From: Paenibacillus sp. OK003
Lineage (GTDB): Bacteria; Bacillota; Bacilli; Paenibacillales; Paenibacillaceae
Reading direction: 5' to 3'
DNA: 64,000 nucleotides
Assembly: GCF_900109515.1 (NCBI RefSeq)
Contig: NZ_FOBD01000007.1
Span: 248,001 to 312,000 of the forward strand
Of this stretch, positions 16,979 through 25,564 are shown piece by piece (the first letter of the stretch is position 1; each line of letters opens with the position of its first letter). Below the pieces are notes generated by a model. That model saw only the letters and a list, made by a program, of their open reading frames with translations. It had not been told where the DNA came from and did not search any database. The translations under genes were made by a program, and so were the position numbers.

Positions 16979-17616
16979 AAGCTGGACATGGTGGCATGCA
17001 AAGCCGCGAGATTATTTTGATACGTCATGGTACAACGGCGTGGAACTTGGAAAAAAGGTATCTTGGACATACTGACATCGGACTGTTGCCTGAAGCAAAG
17101 CAGGAGCTATCTTCGCTGCGTGAGCAGTTTAGCAATATCACATGCGAAGCCCTGTATTGCAGTGATCTGCTGCGTTGTCAGCAGACACTCACATACATTG
17201 CATCGTCCCAAATGGGACAGGCCAAGCTTGATGCCCGACTAAGGGAGATCGACTTTGGTGAGTGGGAGGGGTTGACCTATGATCAGCTCAAGGACAATCC
17301 ACAGTACCGAGACTGGATCGATGCGCCGCAGGAGGTAACGCCACCAAATGGCGAGCCTTGGAAAGCATTTGCAGAGCGTATTGATTCATTTATGGAAGAG
17401 AGTCTGATGTCCTTTTTACCAATACTTCACTCTCCCAGCATAAACGTGCCAAAGGTAGCGGTGATTACGCATGGCGGTGTTATTCGTTATATTGTGTCAC
17501 GTCTCATTCCGAATCAAGATTTCTGGGATACGCAGGTGGTACCAGGACAAGCGATAAAGATCCGGCTGGCTGGCGATGGGGATAGCTGGGTTGGAACCCG
17601 ATTGACTTTTCCGTAG
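16969..17616 (+). CDS. cobC: Alpha-ribazole phosphatase CobC (histidine phosphatase family)
   Basis: A 215-residue histidine-phosphatase-superfamily protein, predicted to dephosphorylate alpha-ribazole phosphate or cobalamin phosphate at the end of loop assembly. The catalytic motif is ILIRHGTTAWN, with the second histidine in ITHGGVIR. ATG 16969, 9 nt behind GGAGG, is the start; it overlaps the cbiB end by 10 bp. The histidine phosphatase family is broad, so the specific function rests on genome context, which is strong: last gene of cobD-cbiZ-cbiB-cobC. Confidence 0.85.
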   Translation: MEIEAGHGGMQSREIILIRHGTTAWNLEKRYLGHTDIGLLPEAKQELSSLREQFSNITCEALYCSDLLRCQQTLTYIASSQMGQAKLDARLREIDFGEWEGLTYDQLKDNPQYRDWIDAPQEVTPPNGEPWKAFAERIDSFMEESLMSFLPILHSPSINVPKVAVITHGGVIRYIVSRLIPNQDFWDTQVVPGQAIKIRLAGDGDSWVGTRLTFP

Positions 17617-17622
17617 ATCGGG

Positions 17623-17651
17623 TTGTAAGGATGTACAATATAACCTATAAT
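17623..17651 (+). promoter_or_regulatory. Promoter of the btu/cob leader
   Basis: TTGTAA (17623-17628), 17-bp spacer, TATAAT (17646-17651), 100-250 bp before the B12 riboswitch core. Predicted to start the long btuF leader. Confidence 0.7.
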
Positions 17652-17759
17652 CACAACAGAAGTGTGACTTAGCAAGTGCATCATCGGATGGAGGTTCAAC
17701 AAGCCCTGCCAACGATGCAGGATGCTCACTTGAATGGTTAAACAATATTAGCGACCAAG

Positions 17760-17935
17760 GGTCCCGCGTGCATGCAGTAATGTTTCATGCTTTTATATGA
17801 GGCGATGAACGGCAAACGGGTGAAATAGGGAAGCCGGTGTAAATCCGGCACGGTCCCGCCACTGTAAATCAGGATGAATTCCTGTAAGTCAGGTTACCTG
17901 CCCTGGACGTATAAACCGGTGTTCCTTCGAGGAAA
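17760..17935 (+). promoter_or_regulatory. Cobalamin (B12) riboswitch
   Basis: Leader RNA aptamer binding adenosylcobalamin. Consensus pieces are present in order: GGGAAGCCGGTGTAAATCC (from about 17828), GCCACTGTAA around 17858, and the B12 box AAGTCAGGTTACCTGCC at 17886-17902. The 5' boundary is approximate. A terminator (18013-18052) lies downstream as a likely expression platform, so high B12 would switch off the btuF operon. Confidence 0.92.
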
Positions 17936-18012
17936 GGACAGCGTTTCGGGCAGTTCTCTGTGCATTTACAGCGCCAAGCTGACCATGTACAGATCGCCAC
18001 ATGCGAGACGTC

Positions 18013-18052
18013 ATCCCTGATCCTGACCCAAGGATTGGGGATTTTATTTTTT
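18013..18052 (+). terminator. Probable riboswitch-controlled terminator
   Basis: A two-step stem, ATCCC and ATCCT (18013-18024) pairing with AGGAT and GGGAT (18031-18042), then a T-rich tail to 18052. It sits 110 nt after the B12 box and directly before dispersed repeat copy 2. Confidence 0.7.
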
Positions 18053-18053
18053 C

Positions 18054-18246
18054 ATATAAGATGAACCGAATATTACACGAGAACGAAGAGTGCAGAACCA
18101 ATCTGAAGAAACGAAGTGTTCGCCTTTATAACCGGATTTTTCCCTTTTCAAAAAGGGGATCAAAAAAATCTGGGGATAACAGCGATCGGAAGATGGTACT
18201 GCAATCGTAGTGGCCTAGTGTAAAGTTTTATTGGTTCATCTTATAT
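18054..18246 (+). repeat. Dispersed repeat, copy 2, inside the btuF leader
   Basis: A 193-bp element with mirrored ends: ATATAAGATGAACC (18054-18067) and its reverse complement (18233-18246). It carries the shared 30-base core at 18163-18192 and the internal CCGGATTTTT/AAAAATCTGG hairpin. Same orientation as copy 1. It begins two bases after the riboswitch terminator tail and ends 68 bp before btuF. Confidence 0.82.
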
Positions 18247-18313
18247 AGGAACACAAATTCAAGCGGATTTGGGACAGGAGCACTACTCATTAGAATGGAT
18301 AGAGAAGGGGAGA

Positions 18314-19318
18314 ATGAACACAATGAATTTCAAGACATGGAAAGGCGTAGCGTCACTGCTGAGCGCAGCGATGCTGGCACTGACGTTGGCCGGATGTGGT
18401 ACAACAACAACGAACGAGGGTACAGGAACCTCGCAACCTGCACAGGAGCAATCCCAAGGTCAGGCGCAGACAGATCTCAAAACACAATATCCAATTACGG
18501 TTACAGATGCTACGGGAGAATCGTTTACGTTTGACAAAGCACCAGCCAAAATCGTATCCGTATCTCCGGCTGAAACGGAATCCCTGTTCGCACTCGGATT
18601 GGACGAGCAGATCGTAGGGGTATCCGACTATGACGATTATCCGGAAGCAGCAACAAAGAAACCAAAAATGGGCGGCATAACAAAGCCTAATGAAGAGTCG
18701 ATCATTGCAGCTGATGCTGATATCGTATTTACAGGCATTTCAATGAGCAAAGAGTCGGTGAAGAAACTGCGTGATCTGGGCATTACCATTTTCAAAACAG
18801 ATCCTAAATCAGTGGATGATGTGATAAACAACATTGAAACATTTGGTAAAATCACGGATCATCAGGAAAAAGCGCAGGAGATCATCACCCAGATGAAACA
18901 GGATGTGGCTGATGTAACTGAAGCGGTGAAGGCAGTTAAACCGGAAGAGAAGAAAAAAGTATATGTTGAATTCTCCCCAGGCTGGACTGTGGGTAAAGGC
19001 GAATTCATGGATGAATTGATTACACTGGCCGGAGGAAACAACGTAGCTTCCGACTTGACTGGCTGGAACCAGATTAATGAAGAGAACATTATTGCTTCTA
19101 ATCCAGACGTCATTCTGTATGCGAACGATGTCATTGATGAAAATTCCAAAACATTGGATCAAATCATCAAAGCACGCAGCGGATGGGATCAAATCACGGC
19201 TGTGAAAAACGATGCAGTCATTGGCCTGGATGGCAACCTGCTGAGTCGTCCGGGACCACGTGTAACGGAAGGTTTGAAAGCTGTAGCCAAAGCGATCTAC
19301 CCTGATCTGTTCAAATGA
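18314..19318 (+). CDS. btuF: Corrinoid ABC transporter substrate-binding lipoprotein BtuF-like
   Basis: A 334-residue extracellular binding lipoprotein. Its signal peptide ends in lipobox LTLAGC near residue 27, followed by a Thr/Gln/Gly-rich tether and two lobes of the helical-backbone (TroA/BtuF-like) fold: KIVSVSPAETESLFALGL, then VSDYDDYPEAA. Iron-siderophore binding proteins share this fold, but the upstream B12 riboswitch and downstream cob genes point to corrinoids. ATG 18314 follows AAGGGGAG closely; ATG 18323 in frame has better spacing. The stop overlaps the permease start by ATGA. Confidence 0.88.
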   Translation: MNTMNFKTWKGVASLLSAAMLALTLAGCGTTTTNEGTGTSQPAQEQSQGQAQTDLKTQYPITVTDATGESFTFDKAPAKIVSVSPAETESLFALGLDEQIVGVSDYDDYPEAATKKPKMGGITKPNEESIIAADADIVFTGISMSKESVKKLRDLGITIFKTDPKSVDDVINNIETFGKITDHQEKAQEIITQMKQDVADVTEAVKAVKPEEKKKVYVEFSPGWTVGKGEFMDELITLAGGNNVASDLTGWNQINEENIIASNPDVILYANDVIDENSKTLDQIIKARSGWDQITAVKNDAVIGLDGNLLSRPGPRVTEGLKAVAKAIYPDLFK

Positions 19319-20361
19319 GTAAAAAGCTGGTAGTGTACGGAACGGCCGGAATGGTGCTGCTTGTGTTAACCGTGCTCATCTGTACGGGCATCGGTTCGGT
19401 TGCCCTGCCTGTCCGGGACATTGCGGGCATCTTGCTTCATCACATTCCCTGGCTGGGCGACTGGATTGTTCCTGACTGGAATACAGCAGCAGAACAGATT
19501 ATCTGGAAGGTCAGATTCCCACGTGTACTGCTTGCCGTGCTTGTAGGTGCATCACTGGCGATTGCCGGAACTGGATTCCAGGGGGTTCTTCGTAACCCTC
19601 TGGCTGATCCGTTTACCCTGGGCGTATCGTCTGGTGCATCGGTAGGTGCGGCTTTTCTGATTTTTTTCGGATTGCAGTATGCGCTGATTGGGATCTGGAC
19701 TCTGCCACTGGTCGCGTTTCTGACGGGAGTAGTCACATTGTGGTTTGTGCTGGCCCTCGCTCGGGAGGGACGTAAAATACCGACACACAGCCTGATTCTG
19801 GCTGGCGTGGTCATGCAAAGTTTCCTGGGAGCCGTAGTCTCCTTCCTGTCGACCATGTCGAAGCAGACCATCAATGAAATTATATACTGGACGATGGGAA
19901 GTCTAGCACTGCGTGGGTGGTCGTATACGGCCATCCTTTTCCCGTATTTTGTGCTGGGACTGATTTTTCTCTGGAGCCGTGCGCGTTCGTTGAATGTACT
20001 TGCCCTGGGGGAGCGACAGGCTGCTCATATCGGGGTTAAGGTGGATGGATTGAAGCTGTCGGTGTTAGCTGTGGGTACACTGCTTACGGCAGGCGCTGTC
20101 TCCGTATCCGGTGTGATTGGCTTCGTCGGGTTGGTCATTCCGCATATTCTTCGGCTCATCGTCGGACCTGATTATCGATTGCTGGTGCCTTTGTCCGCGA
20201 TTGGGGGAGCCATCTTCATGGTCTGGGCAGATACGATTGCACGCTCATTGCTGGCCCCAACCGAAATTCCGCTGGGTGTGGTTACAGCTTTTGTTGGAGC
20301 GCCATTCTTCGCGTATCTGCTGCACCGGAACAAAAAGCTGCGGAAGGGGATGATGCCATGA
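19315..20361 (+). CDS. btuC: Corrinoid ABC transporter permease BtuC-like (FecCD family)
   Basis: A 348-residue polytopic protein of the FecCD/BtuC family with about nine or ten membrane helices. Seen: the first helix from residue 5, the conserved VRFPRVLLAVLVGASLAIAG, LADPFTLGVSSGASVGAA, and the C-terminal GFVGLVIPHILR segment that contacts the ATPase. It is coupled to btuF and btuD by 4-bp overlaps on both sides. Specificity for corrinoids comes from the riboswitch and operon context. Confidence 0.9.
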   Translation: MSKKLVVYGTAGMVLLVLTVLICTGIGSVALPVRDIAGILLHHIPWLGDWIVPDWNTAAEQIIWKVRFPRVLLAVLVGASLAIAGTGFQGVLRNPLADPFTLGVSSGASVGAAFLIFFGLQYALIGIWTLPLVAFLTGVVTLWFVLALAREGRKIPTHSLILAGVVMQSFLGAVVSFLSTMSKQTINEIIYWTMGSLALRGWSYTAILFPYFVLGLIFLWSRARSLNVLALGERQAAHIGVKVDGLKLSVLAVGTLLTAGAVSVSGVIGFVGLVIPHILRLIVGPDYRLLVPLSAIGGAIFMVWADTIARSLLAPTEIPLGVVTAFVGAPFFAYLLHRNKKLRKGMMP

Positions 20362-21179
20362 GCGCATTCATGAAAACAGACCTTACCGAGAGCCGGCCGA
20401 TGATAGAAGTCAAAGAAACTGGTAAAATGTATGGTAACCATCGGGCTCTGCATGCAGTGGACTGGAAAGTCAAAGAGGGTGAATGGTGGGGCGTTGTTGG
20501 TCCAAACGGCAGTGGCAAATCGACCCTGATTCAGCTACTTGCCGGAACCGAACAGCCAAACGCAGGCAGCATACAGATTGATGGCCGCGACATTTCCTCA
20601 TACACCCGTAAAGATTTGTCACGTATGATTGCGGTTTTGCAGCAGGATGGTCTGCCAGCCATCTCTTATCCCGTAAGAGATGTTGTCGAGATGGGACGTT
20701 ACCCTTACCAGAACTGGCTTGGCAAAGAAACGTCGGATGGGGCAGCGGTAGTTGATAAGGTGTTAGAGGAGTTGGGTCTGAGTGACATGGCCGAACGACC
20801 TTTGGATGCACTTAGCGGTGGACAACGGCAGCGGGTTGCGCTTGCCAAAGTCATGGCTCAGGAACCCAGGCTATTATTGCTTGACGAGCCAACCACCTTT
20901 CTCGATATCAAATATCAATTGCAATTCATGGAGTTATTATCAGCGTGGCGTCAAAAAAATCATATTACAATTGTGGCGGTGCTGCATGATCTGAACCTGG
21001 CCGCACAATTTTGCGATCATATTCTGGCGCTGCGTGACGGGACTTGTGTAGGTAGTGGCACACCCCATTCGTTGATGACGGAAGAGAACATCCGGGAGAT
21101 TTTCCGGGTGAGCCCGGCCATGGTGAATCATCCCGACAATGGATTGCCACAGCTTTTGCTAAGACGAGAGAAGAAATGA
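20358..21179 (+). CDS. btuD: Corrinoid ABC transporter ATP-binding protein BtuD-like
   Basis: A 273-residue ATPase with Walker A GPNGSGKST, signature LSGGQRQRV, Walker B LLLLDEPT and switch histidine in VLHDLN, as in FecE/BtuD proteins. It is coupled to btuC by ATGA. About 14 residues precede the first conserved strand (IEVKETGKMYG), so an internal start at MIEVKE is possible. Function: energising corrinoid uptake with btuF and btuC. Confidence 0.9.
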   Translation: MSAFMKTDLTESRPMIEVKETGKMYGNHRALHAVDWKVKEGEWWGVVGPNGSGKSTLIQLLAGTEQPNAGSIQIDGRDISSYTRKDLSRMIAVLQQDGLPAISYPVRDVVEMGRYPYQNWLGKETSDGAAVVDKVLEELGLSDMAERPLDALSGGQRQRVALAKVMAQEPRLLLLDEPTTFLDIKYQLQFMELLSAWRQKNHITIVAVLHDLNLAAQFCDHILALRDGTCVGSGTPHSLMTEENIREIFRVSPAMVNHPDNGLPQLLLRREKK

Positions 21180-21226
21180 ATGAAGCGGGGGATACCCTAT
21201 ATTTTAATAAAGGAAGTGCTGGCTGT

Positions 21227-22357
21227 ATGAATAATGAACAGGTGTTGGAACAGTTAATGGGTCGGATCGTGGGTCCACATGAGGCAGTTGCGGCTGAAGC
21301 TTCCGCGCATGTGGATGCATTGACGAAGCCCCCCGGCAGTCTGGGCAAGCTTGAACAGCTGGTTATTCGTCTGGCGGGGATCACCGGTGAGGCTCGGCCT
21401 TGCTTTGATCGAAGAGCTGTCATCGTTATGGCTGCGGATCATGGGGTGGTTGAAGAAGGGATTAGCGCTTTTCCTGCTGAGGTAACGCCGCAGATGGTCC
21501 TGAATTTCCTAGCAGGGGGAGCGGCTGTCAATGTGCTTGCGCGCCACGCTGGAGCTCATGTGATTTGTGTGGATATCGGCGTGAATGCGGATCTGGATCA
21601 TCCAGACCTGGTCTCCCGCAAAGTCCGCAAAGGAACAGCCAACATGGCGAAGGGTGCTGCAATGACCCGGGGCGAAGCGATTCAGGCCATTCTTGCAGGA
21701 GCTGAAGTGGTCTCCACCGAGGTTGCGAAGGGAACGCAGTTGTTTGTGACCGGAGAGATGGGAATCGGGAATACAACTGCTAGCGCTGCGGTGATGTGTG
21801 CATTAACCGGAACAGCACCTGCTTCAGCGGTTGGCCGGGGAACAGGCGTAGATGATGCCGGTTTGCAGCGCAAAGCCGCAGTGGTCAGCCAAGCCCTCAG
21901 CGTGAATGCTCCGAATGCAGACGATGCACTCGATGTACTGTGCAAAGTGGGCGGACTGGAGATTGCCGGACTGACAGGCGTGATTCTCGCAGCTGCTGCA
22001 AACGGATGCCCGGTTGTCGTGGATGGATTTATCTCCACCGCTGCCGCGTTGATTGCGAGTCATCTTGCTCCGCTCAGTACAGAATACATGATTGCTTCCC
22101 ACACATCGCATGAAAGTGGACATGCAGCGTTGCTGCGTGAGCTTGGTCTGAAGCCCATGCTGGATCTGGACATGCGACTGGGTGAAGGTACCGGAGGCGT
22201 TCTTAGTCTTCATCTGATTGATGCGTCATGCCGTATTTTGAACGAAATGGCGACATTCGCAAGTGCAGGGGTATCTGGTGGCACGAACGAGATTCAACCT
22301 ACGGAGTCTTCATCAGTTTCTACTGATTCATCTGTTCAAGGAGAGGTATCCTCATGA
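21227..22357 (+). CDS. cobT: Nicotinate-nucleotide--dimethylbenzimidazole phosphoribosyltransferase CobT
   Basis: This enzyme activates the lower-ligand base, giving alpha-ribazole phosphate. Recognised motifs: LTKPPGSLGKLE near residue 40, VMAADHGVVEEG, FLAGGAAVNVLAR, GEMGIGNTTASAAV, GRGTGVDD, and LGEGTGGVLSL near the C-terminus. ATG 21227 lies about 10 nt after AAAGGAAG and gives 376 residues, close to the family length. The frame also opens at ATG 21176, overlapping the btuD stop, which would add 17 residues. About 35 Ser/Thr/Val-rich residues at the C-terminus exceed typical CobT. It overlaps cobU by ATGA. Confidence 0.93.
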   Translation: MNNEQVLEQLMGRIVGPHEAVAAEASAHVDALTKPPGSLGKLEQLVIRLAGITGEARPCFDRRAVIVMAADHGVVEEGISAFPAEVTPQMVLNFLAGGAAVNVLARHAGAHVICVDIGVNADLDHPDLVSRKVRKGTANMAKGAAMTRGEAIQAILAGAEVVSTEVAKGTQLFVTGEMGIGNTTASAAVMCALTGTAPASAVGRGTGVDDAGLQRKAAVVSQALSVNAPNADDALDVLCKVGGLEIAGLTGVILAAAANGCPVVVDGFISTAAALIASHLAPLSTEYMIASHTSHESGHAALLRELGLKPMLDLDMRLGEGTGGVLSLHLIDASCRILNEMATFASAGVSGGTNEIQPTESSSVSTDSSVQGEVSS

Positions 22358-22914
22358 GTGTTCTCGTGACGGGCGGGGCACGAAGTGGCAAAAGTTCATT
22401 TGCCGAGCGACTCTGTATGCAGCGATCCTCTGAGGCTTGGTATATCGCTACGGCTCAGGCTTATGATGACGAGATGCGTGAGCGTATACGTCTGCATCAG
22501 AGCCAGCGGGATGAAGGAGGATATCTATGGCATACGGTGGAGGAACCGCTGGCATTGTCTGAGTTAATTACACAAATGGGAGAGTCCCATACAGGTACGT
22601 CTGCACCAACCGTTCTGGTAGATTGTCTGACACTGTGGCTCAGTAATGTGCTGTTAGCGCATGAACATGATCCGGTGCAGGTGCTGTACGATCATATGGA
22701 CGCGCTGGTAGCGGCCATCCATTCGTATCCGGGTCTGCTCGTGCTTGTCACCAATGAAGTAGGGGACGGTATTGTGCCGGAGTATGCGCTGGGCAGAAGA
22801 TATCGGGATCTGGCGGGCATTCTCAATCAGCGGATTGCCGCGATTTGTCGCGAAGTGTTTCTGGTGACAGTGGGTATTGCCATTGAGCTGAAAAGCAGGG
22901 AGTATCGTTTATGA
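22354..22914 (+). CDS. cobU: Bifunctional adenosylcobinamide kinase / guanylyltransferase CobU
   Basis: A 186-residue enzyme that phosphorylates adenosylcobinamide and converts it to AdoCbi-GDP, the substrate of CobS. P-loop TGGARSGKSSFAE is at the N-terminus; WYIATAQAYDDEMRERI and HQSQRDEG include the residues around the guanylylated histidine; TNEVGDGIVPE is also conserved. Four-base overlaps join it to cobT and cobS. Its presence along with CbiZ means imported cobinamide could be used directly or be remodelled first. Confidence 0.93.
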   Translation: MSVLVTGGARSGKSSFAERLCMQRSSEAWYIATAQAYDDEMRERIRLHQSQRDEGGYLWHTVEEPLALSELITQMGESHTGTSAPTVLVDCLTLWLSNVLLAHEHDPVQVLYDHMDALVAAIHSYPGLLVLVTNEVGDGIVPEYALGRRYRDLAGILNQRIAAICREVFLVTVGIAIELKSREYRL

Positions 22915-23801
22915 GTAAAGGCGATTTTGAACAAAAACATGCGGCCGCGGCCGCTTTTCAATTTCTATCCCGTTTTCCGGTGAAAATGCAGCTTGATTTC
23001 GTTCCGCCATTACTGCGGGAGAGTGTAGTGTATTACCCGCTGGTTGGTGCGATCATCGGATTATGCGTCTGGCTGGGTGGAGCCCTGACCGGTGCACTGC
23101 TTCCATCGTTTCCAGCTGCGGTGTTAACCTTGACGTTATGGGTATGGCTAACCGGAGGCCTTCATCTGGATGGTTGGATGGATACGGCAGATGGTCTGCT
23201 CAGTTATCGCACCCGTGAGCGAATGCTGGAGATTATGAAAGACAGTCGTGTGGGGGCCATGGGCGTGATCGCCTGTGTCCTGCTGCTGATGATGAAAGCG
23301 TCATTAATTGCTGACTTTATCGCACGTGGCAACTGGGCGTATGGAGCTTTGCTCATCCTGCCGATGATCTGGAGCCGCTGGTTCATGGTGTATGCCATGG
23401 CGGCCTGGCCGAATGCCCGCAAGGACGACGGACTCGCTGTCCTGTTCAAGGGATTGGGTGAACGGAGGGAAGTCCAGCGTGCACGCAGCTCTGCGGTAGG
23501 ACTATCCATTCTGGCAGGTGTGATCACATGGGCAGTTGTATGGATCTTCCAGCCGGATACAGCCATGTTTCAGGTACTGGCGACGGAGAATGGATTGGGG
23601 ACGTTACCATGGTGGCTGTATCCGGTTGCAGCGATCATTGTGGTGCCGCTGGCTGGCTATGTGATTGGCAAATTCGTTGCCGGGCGTATCAGTGAAAGGC
23701 TGGGTGGACTTACAGGGGACACGTATGGAGCCATGAATGAGCTGCTGGAGGCCGCACTGCTAACGGTACTTAGTCTGTTGCAGGGATTCTTTTTGATATA
23801 A
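22911..23801 (+). CDS. cobS: Adenosylcobinamide-GDP ribazoletransferase CobS
   Basis: A 296-residue membrane enzyme that joins AdoCbi-GDP with alpha-ribazole (phosphate). Family features: FQFLSRFPV near the N-terminus, YYPLVGAIIG, and the active-site segment GGLHLDGWMDTADGL, followed by MKDSRVGAMG. Several hydrophobic helices cover the rest. Its start overlaps the cobU stop. An acidic Asp-rich motif and the complete length suggest function is intact. Confidence 0.92.
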   Translation: MSKGDFEQKHAAAAAFQFLSRFPVKMQLDFVPPLLRESVVYYPLVGAIIGLCVWLGGALTGALLPSFPAAVLTLTLWVWLTGGLHLDGWMDTADGLLSYRTRERMLEIMKDSRVGAMGVIACVLLLMMKASLIADFIARGNWAYGALLILPMIWSRWFMVYAMAAWPNARKDDGLAVLFKGLGERREVQRARSSAVGLSILAGVITWAVVWIFQPDTAMFQVLATENGLGTLPWWLYPVAAIIVVPLAGYVIGKFVAGRISERLGGLTGDTYGAMNELLEAALLTVLSLLQGFFLI

Positions 23802-23825
23802 CGCGGAGAGTGGTGGTGAGGGAAC

Positions 23826-25415
23826 GTGGAAGATACTTCTGCACAAACGTCTGAACAAACGGCGGCAGTATTAATGCTGCAAGGGACAGCATCGGATGTG
23901 GGGAAAAGCGTAATTACGACGGCCTTATGCCGAATATTCAAGCAGGATGGCTTCAGGCCAGCTCCGTTCAAATCACAGAACATGGCGCTGAATTCTTACG
24001 TCACAGAAGACGGAAAGGAAATCGGAAGAGCGCAGGGAGCGCAAGCCGAGGCATGCGGCATTGAAGCGACGACAGATATGAACCCGATCCTGATCAAGCC
24101 GGTTCGGGATATGCATTCCCAGATTGTCGTGCACGGTGTGCCTCTTACACAGATGAGTGCATGGGACTACCGGCAGCATTTCCTGCCCCAAGCCAAACAA
24201 ACGGTCATGGATGCACTGAATCGGTTGCGCGCGACATATGATATTGTGCTGATGGAAGGTGCAGGCAGTCCTGCTGAGATCAATCTGAAGGATCGGGATA
24301 TCGTTAACATGAATTTGGCGGGCTGGGCGGATGCTCCGGTAATTCTGATTTCGGATATTGATCGTGGTGGTGTCTTTGCCTCCATTGTAGGTACATTGGA
24401 GCTGCTTGAGCCGCATGAGGTTCGGCGTGTAAAAGGATTCATCATCAACAAGTTTCGTGGAGACCTGTCCTTGCTGCAGCCTGGGTTGGACTGGCTTGAA
24501 GAACGGACAGGCATACCTGTATTGGGCGTATTGCCTTACGTAAGTGATATTCAGATTGAAGCGGAAGACTCCGTGGTGCTGGACTCGATGCGACATGGCA
24601 AATCCGGTCAGCAGGAGCTGGACCTTGCGGTAATTCGTTATCCGCGTATTTCCAACTTTACAGACTTTGATGCCCTTTCCAGGGAACCGGATGTGAATGT
24701 GCGATACGTGACTTCTCCCGCTGAACTGGGGCATCCCGATGCCATTCTGCTTCCGGGTACGAAGGATACGATTGGGGATCTGGCATTTCTGCGTGCGTCG
24801 GGACTCGAGCAAGCGATTGCCAGCCAGACGGAGCGTGAAAATGTTCAGCTTGTCGGGATATGTGGTGGATACCAGATGCTCGGTCAGCATCTCAAAGATC
24901 CATTTGCGGTAGAAGCGAATCAGATCCAGGAAGCCTATGGATTGGGATGGCTGCCCCTATCGACAACATTCCTACAGAACAAACAAACGGTGAGAGCCTC
25001 TGGGCATGTACACAGTCATCATCCAATTCGTTTGCCCAAGGAAAGCGATGCAGCAAGCTCGTTGCCCATCCATGGATACGAGATTCATATGGGTGTTACC
25101 GAGTGTATTGAGCCTGAACGTTTAACGGCCTTATTCGAAATCGCCCATCCGGGAGGTCAATCCTTCAATGAAGGCTGGGGCACGACTGACGGCAAAGTGT
25201 GGGGAACATACCTGCATGGTTTGTTTGAAAGTGATCCATTCCGGCGCTCATGGCTTAATGGTCTGCGTGAAGGAAAAGGACTTGCTCCGTTGCTGGAGAC
25301 GTACAGCGCACGTGAACGTAAGGAAATGGAGTTCGATCGTGTAGCTGAATCATTACGTTCTTCCTTGGATATGCAGCGTGTGTACGAGATTATGGGCGTT
25401 CAGGCACCTGAATAA
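23826..25415 (+). CDS. cobQ: Cobyric acid synthase CobQ/CbiP
   Basis: A 529-residue glutamine-dependent amidotransferase that amidates the b, d, e and g side chains of the corrin ring. The N-terminal ATP-binding dethiobiotin-synthetase-like domain shows LQGTASDVGKSVITTAL. The C-terminal class I glutaminase-like domain has nucleophile Cys in VGICGGYQMLG and His in TYLHGLFES. The start is GTG 23826 behind GAGGGA. As cobyrinic acid diamide is its substrate, its presence hints that corrin-ring genes exist elsewhere or that incomplete corrinoids are imported. It is the last gene of the btu/cob operon, followed by a strong terminator. Confidence 0.93.
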   Translation: MEDTSAQTSEQTAAVLMLQGTASDVGKSVITTALCRIFKQDGFRPAPFKSQNMALNSYVTEDGKEIGRAQGAQAEACGIEATTDMNPILIKPVRDMHSQIVVHGVPLTQMSAWDYRQHFLPQAKQTVMDALNRLRATYDIVLMEGAGSPAEINLKDRDIVNMNLAGWADAPVILISDIDRGGVFASIVGTLELLEPHEVRRVKGFIINKFRGDLSLLQPGLDWLEERTGIPVLGVLPYVSDIQIEAEDSVVLDSMRHGKSGQQELDLAVIRYPRISNFTDFDALSREPDVNVRYVTSPAELGHPDAILLPGTKDTIGDLAFLRASGLEQAIASQTERENVQLVGICGGYQMLGQHLKDPFAVEANQIQEAYGLGWLPLSTTFLQNKQTVRASGHVHSHHPIRLPKESDAASSLPIHGYEIHMGVTECIEPERLTALFEIAHPGGQSFNEGWGTTDGKVWGTYLHGLFESDPFRRSWLNGLREGKGLAPLLETYSARERKEMEFDRVAESLRSSLDMQRVYEIMGVQAPE

Positions 25416-25446
25416 AAAAACTGCATCTGGTGTGCAGTCCAAAAGA

Positions 25447-25508
25447 ATACCCCCATGCGTGGCAACGTTCCCTTGAACCTGGAACGAGGCTGAGCATGGG
25501 GGTATTTG
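25447..25508. terminator. Bidirectional terminator between cobQ and the chemoreceptor gene
   Basis: ATACCCCCATGC (25447-25458) mirrors GCATGGGGGTAT (25494-25505), with an inner GTTCC/GGAAC stem. T-rich on the plus side and A-rich upstream, so it can end both convergent transcripts. Confidence 0.82.
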
Positions 25509-25564
25509 TGTACCCAATGTTAAGTTTGATTCGAAAATGGAAATAATGGGTTAAAGTATTCCGG

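Noticed and set aside
23973-24890. 305-codon open frame antisense to cobQ
   Set aside because: cobQ is intact with all motifs on the other strand; the antisense product resembles nothing and lacks a ribosome site.
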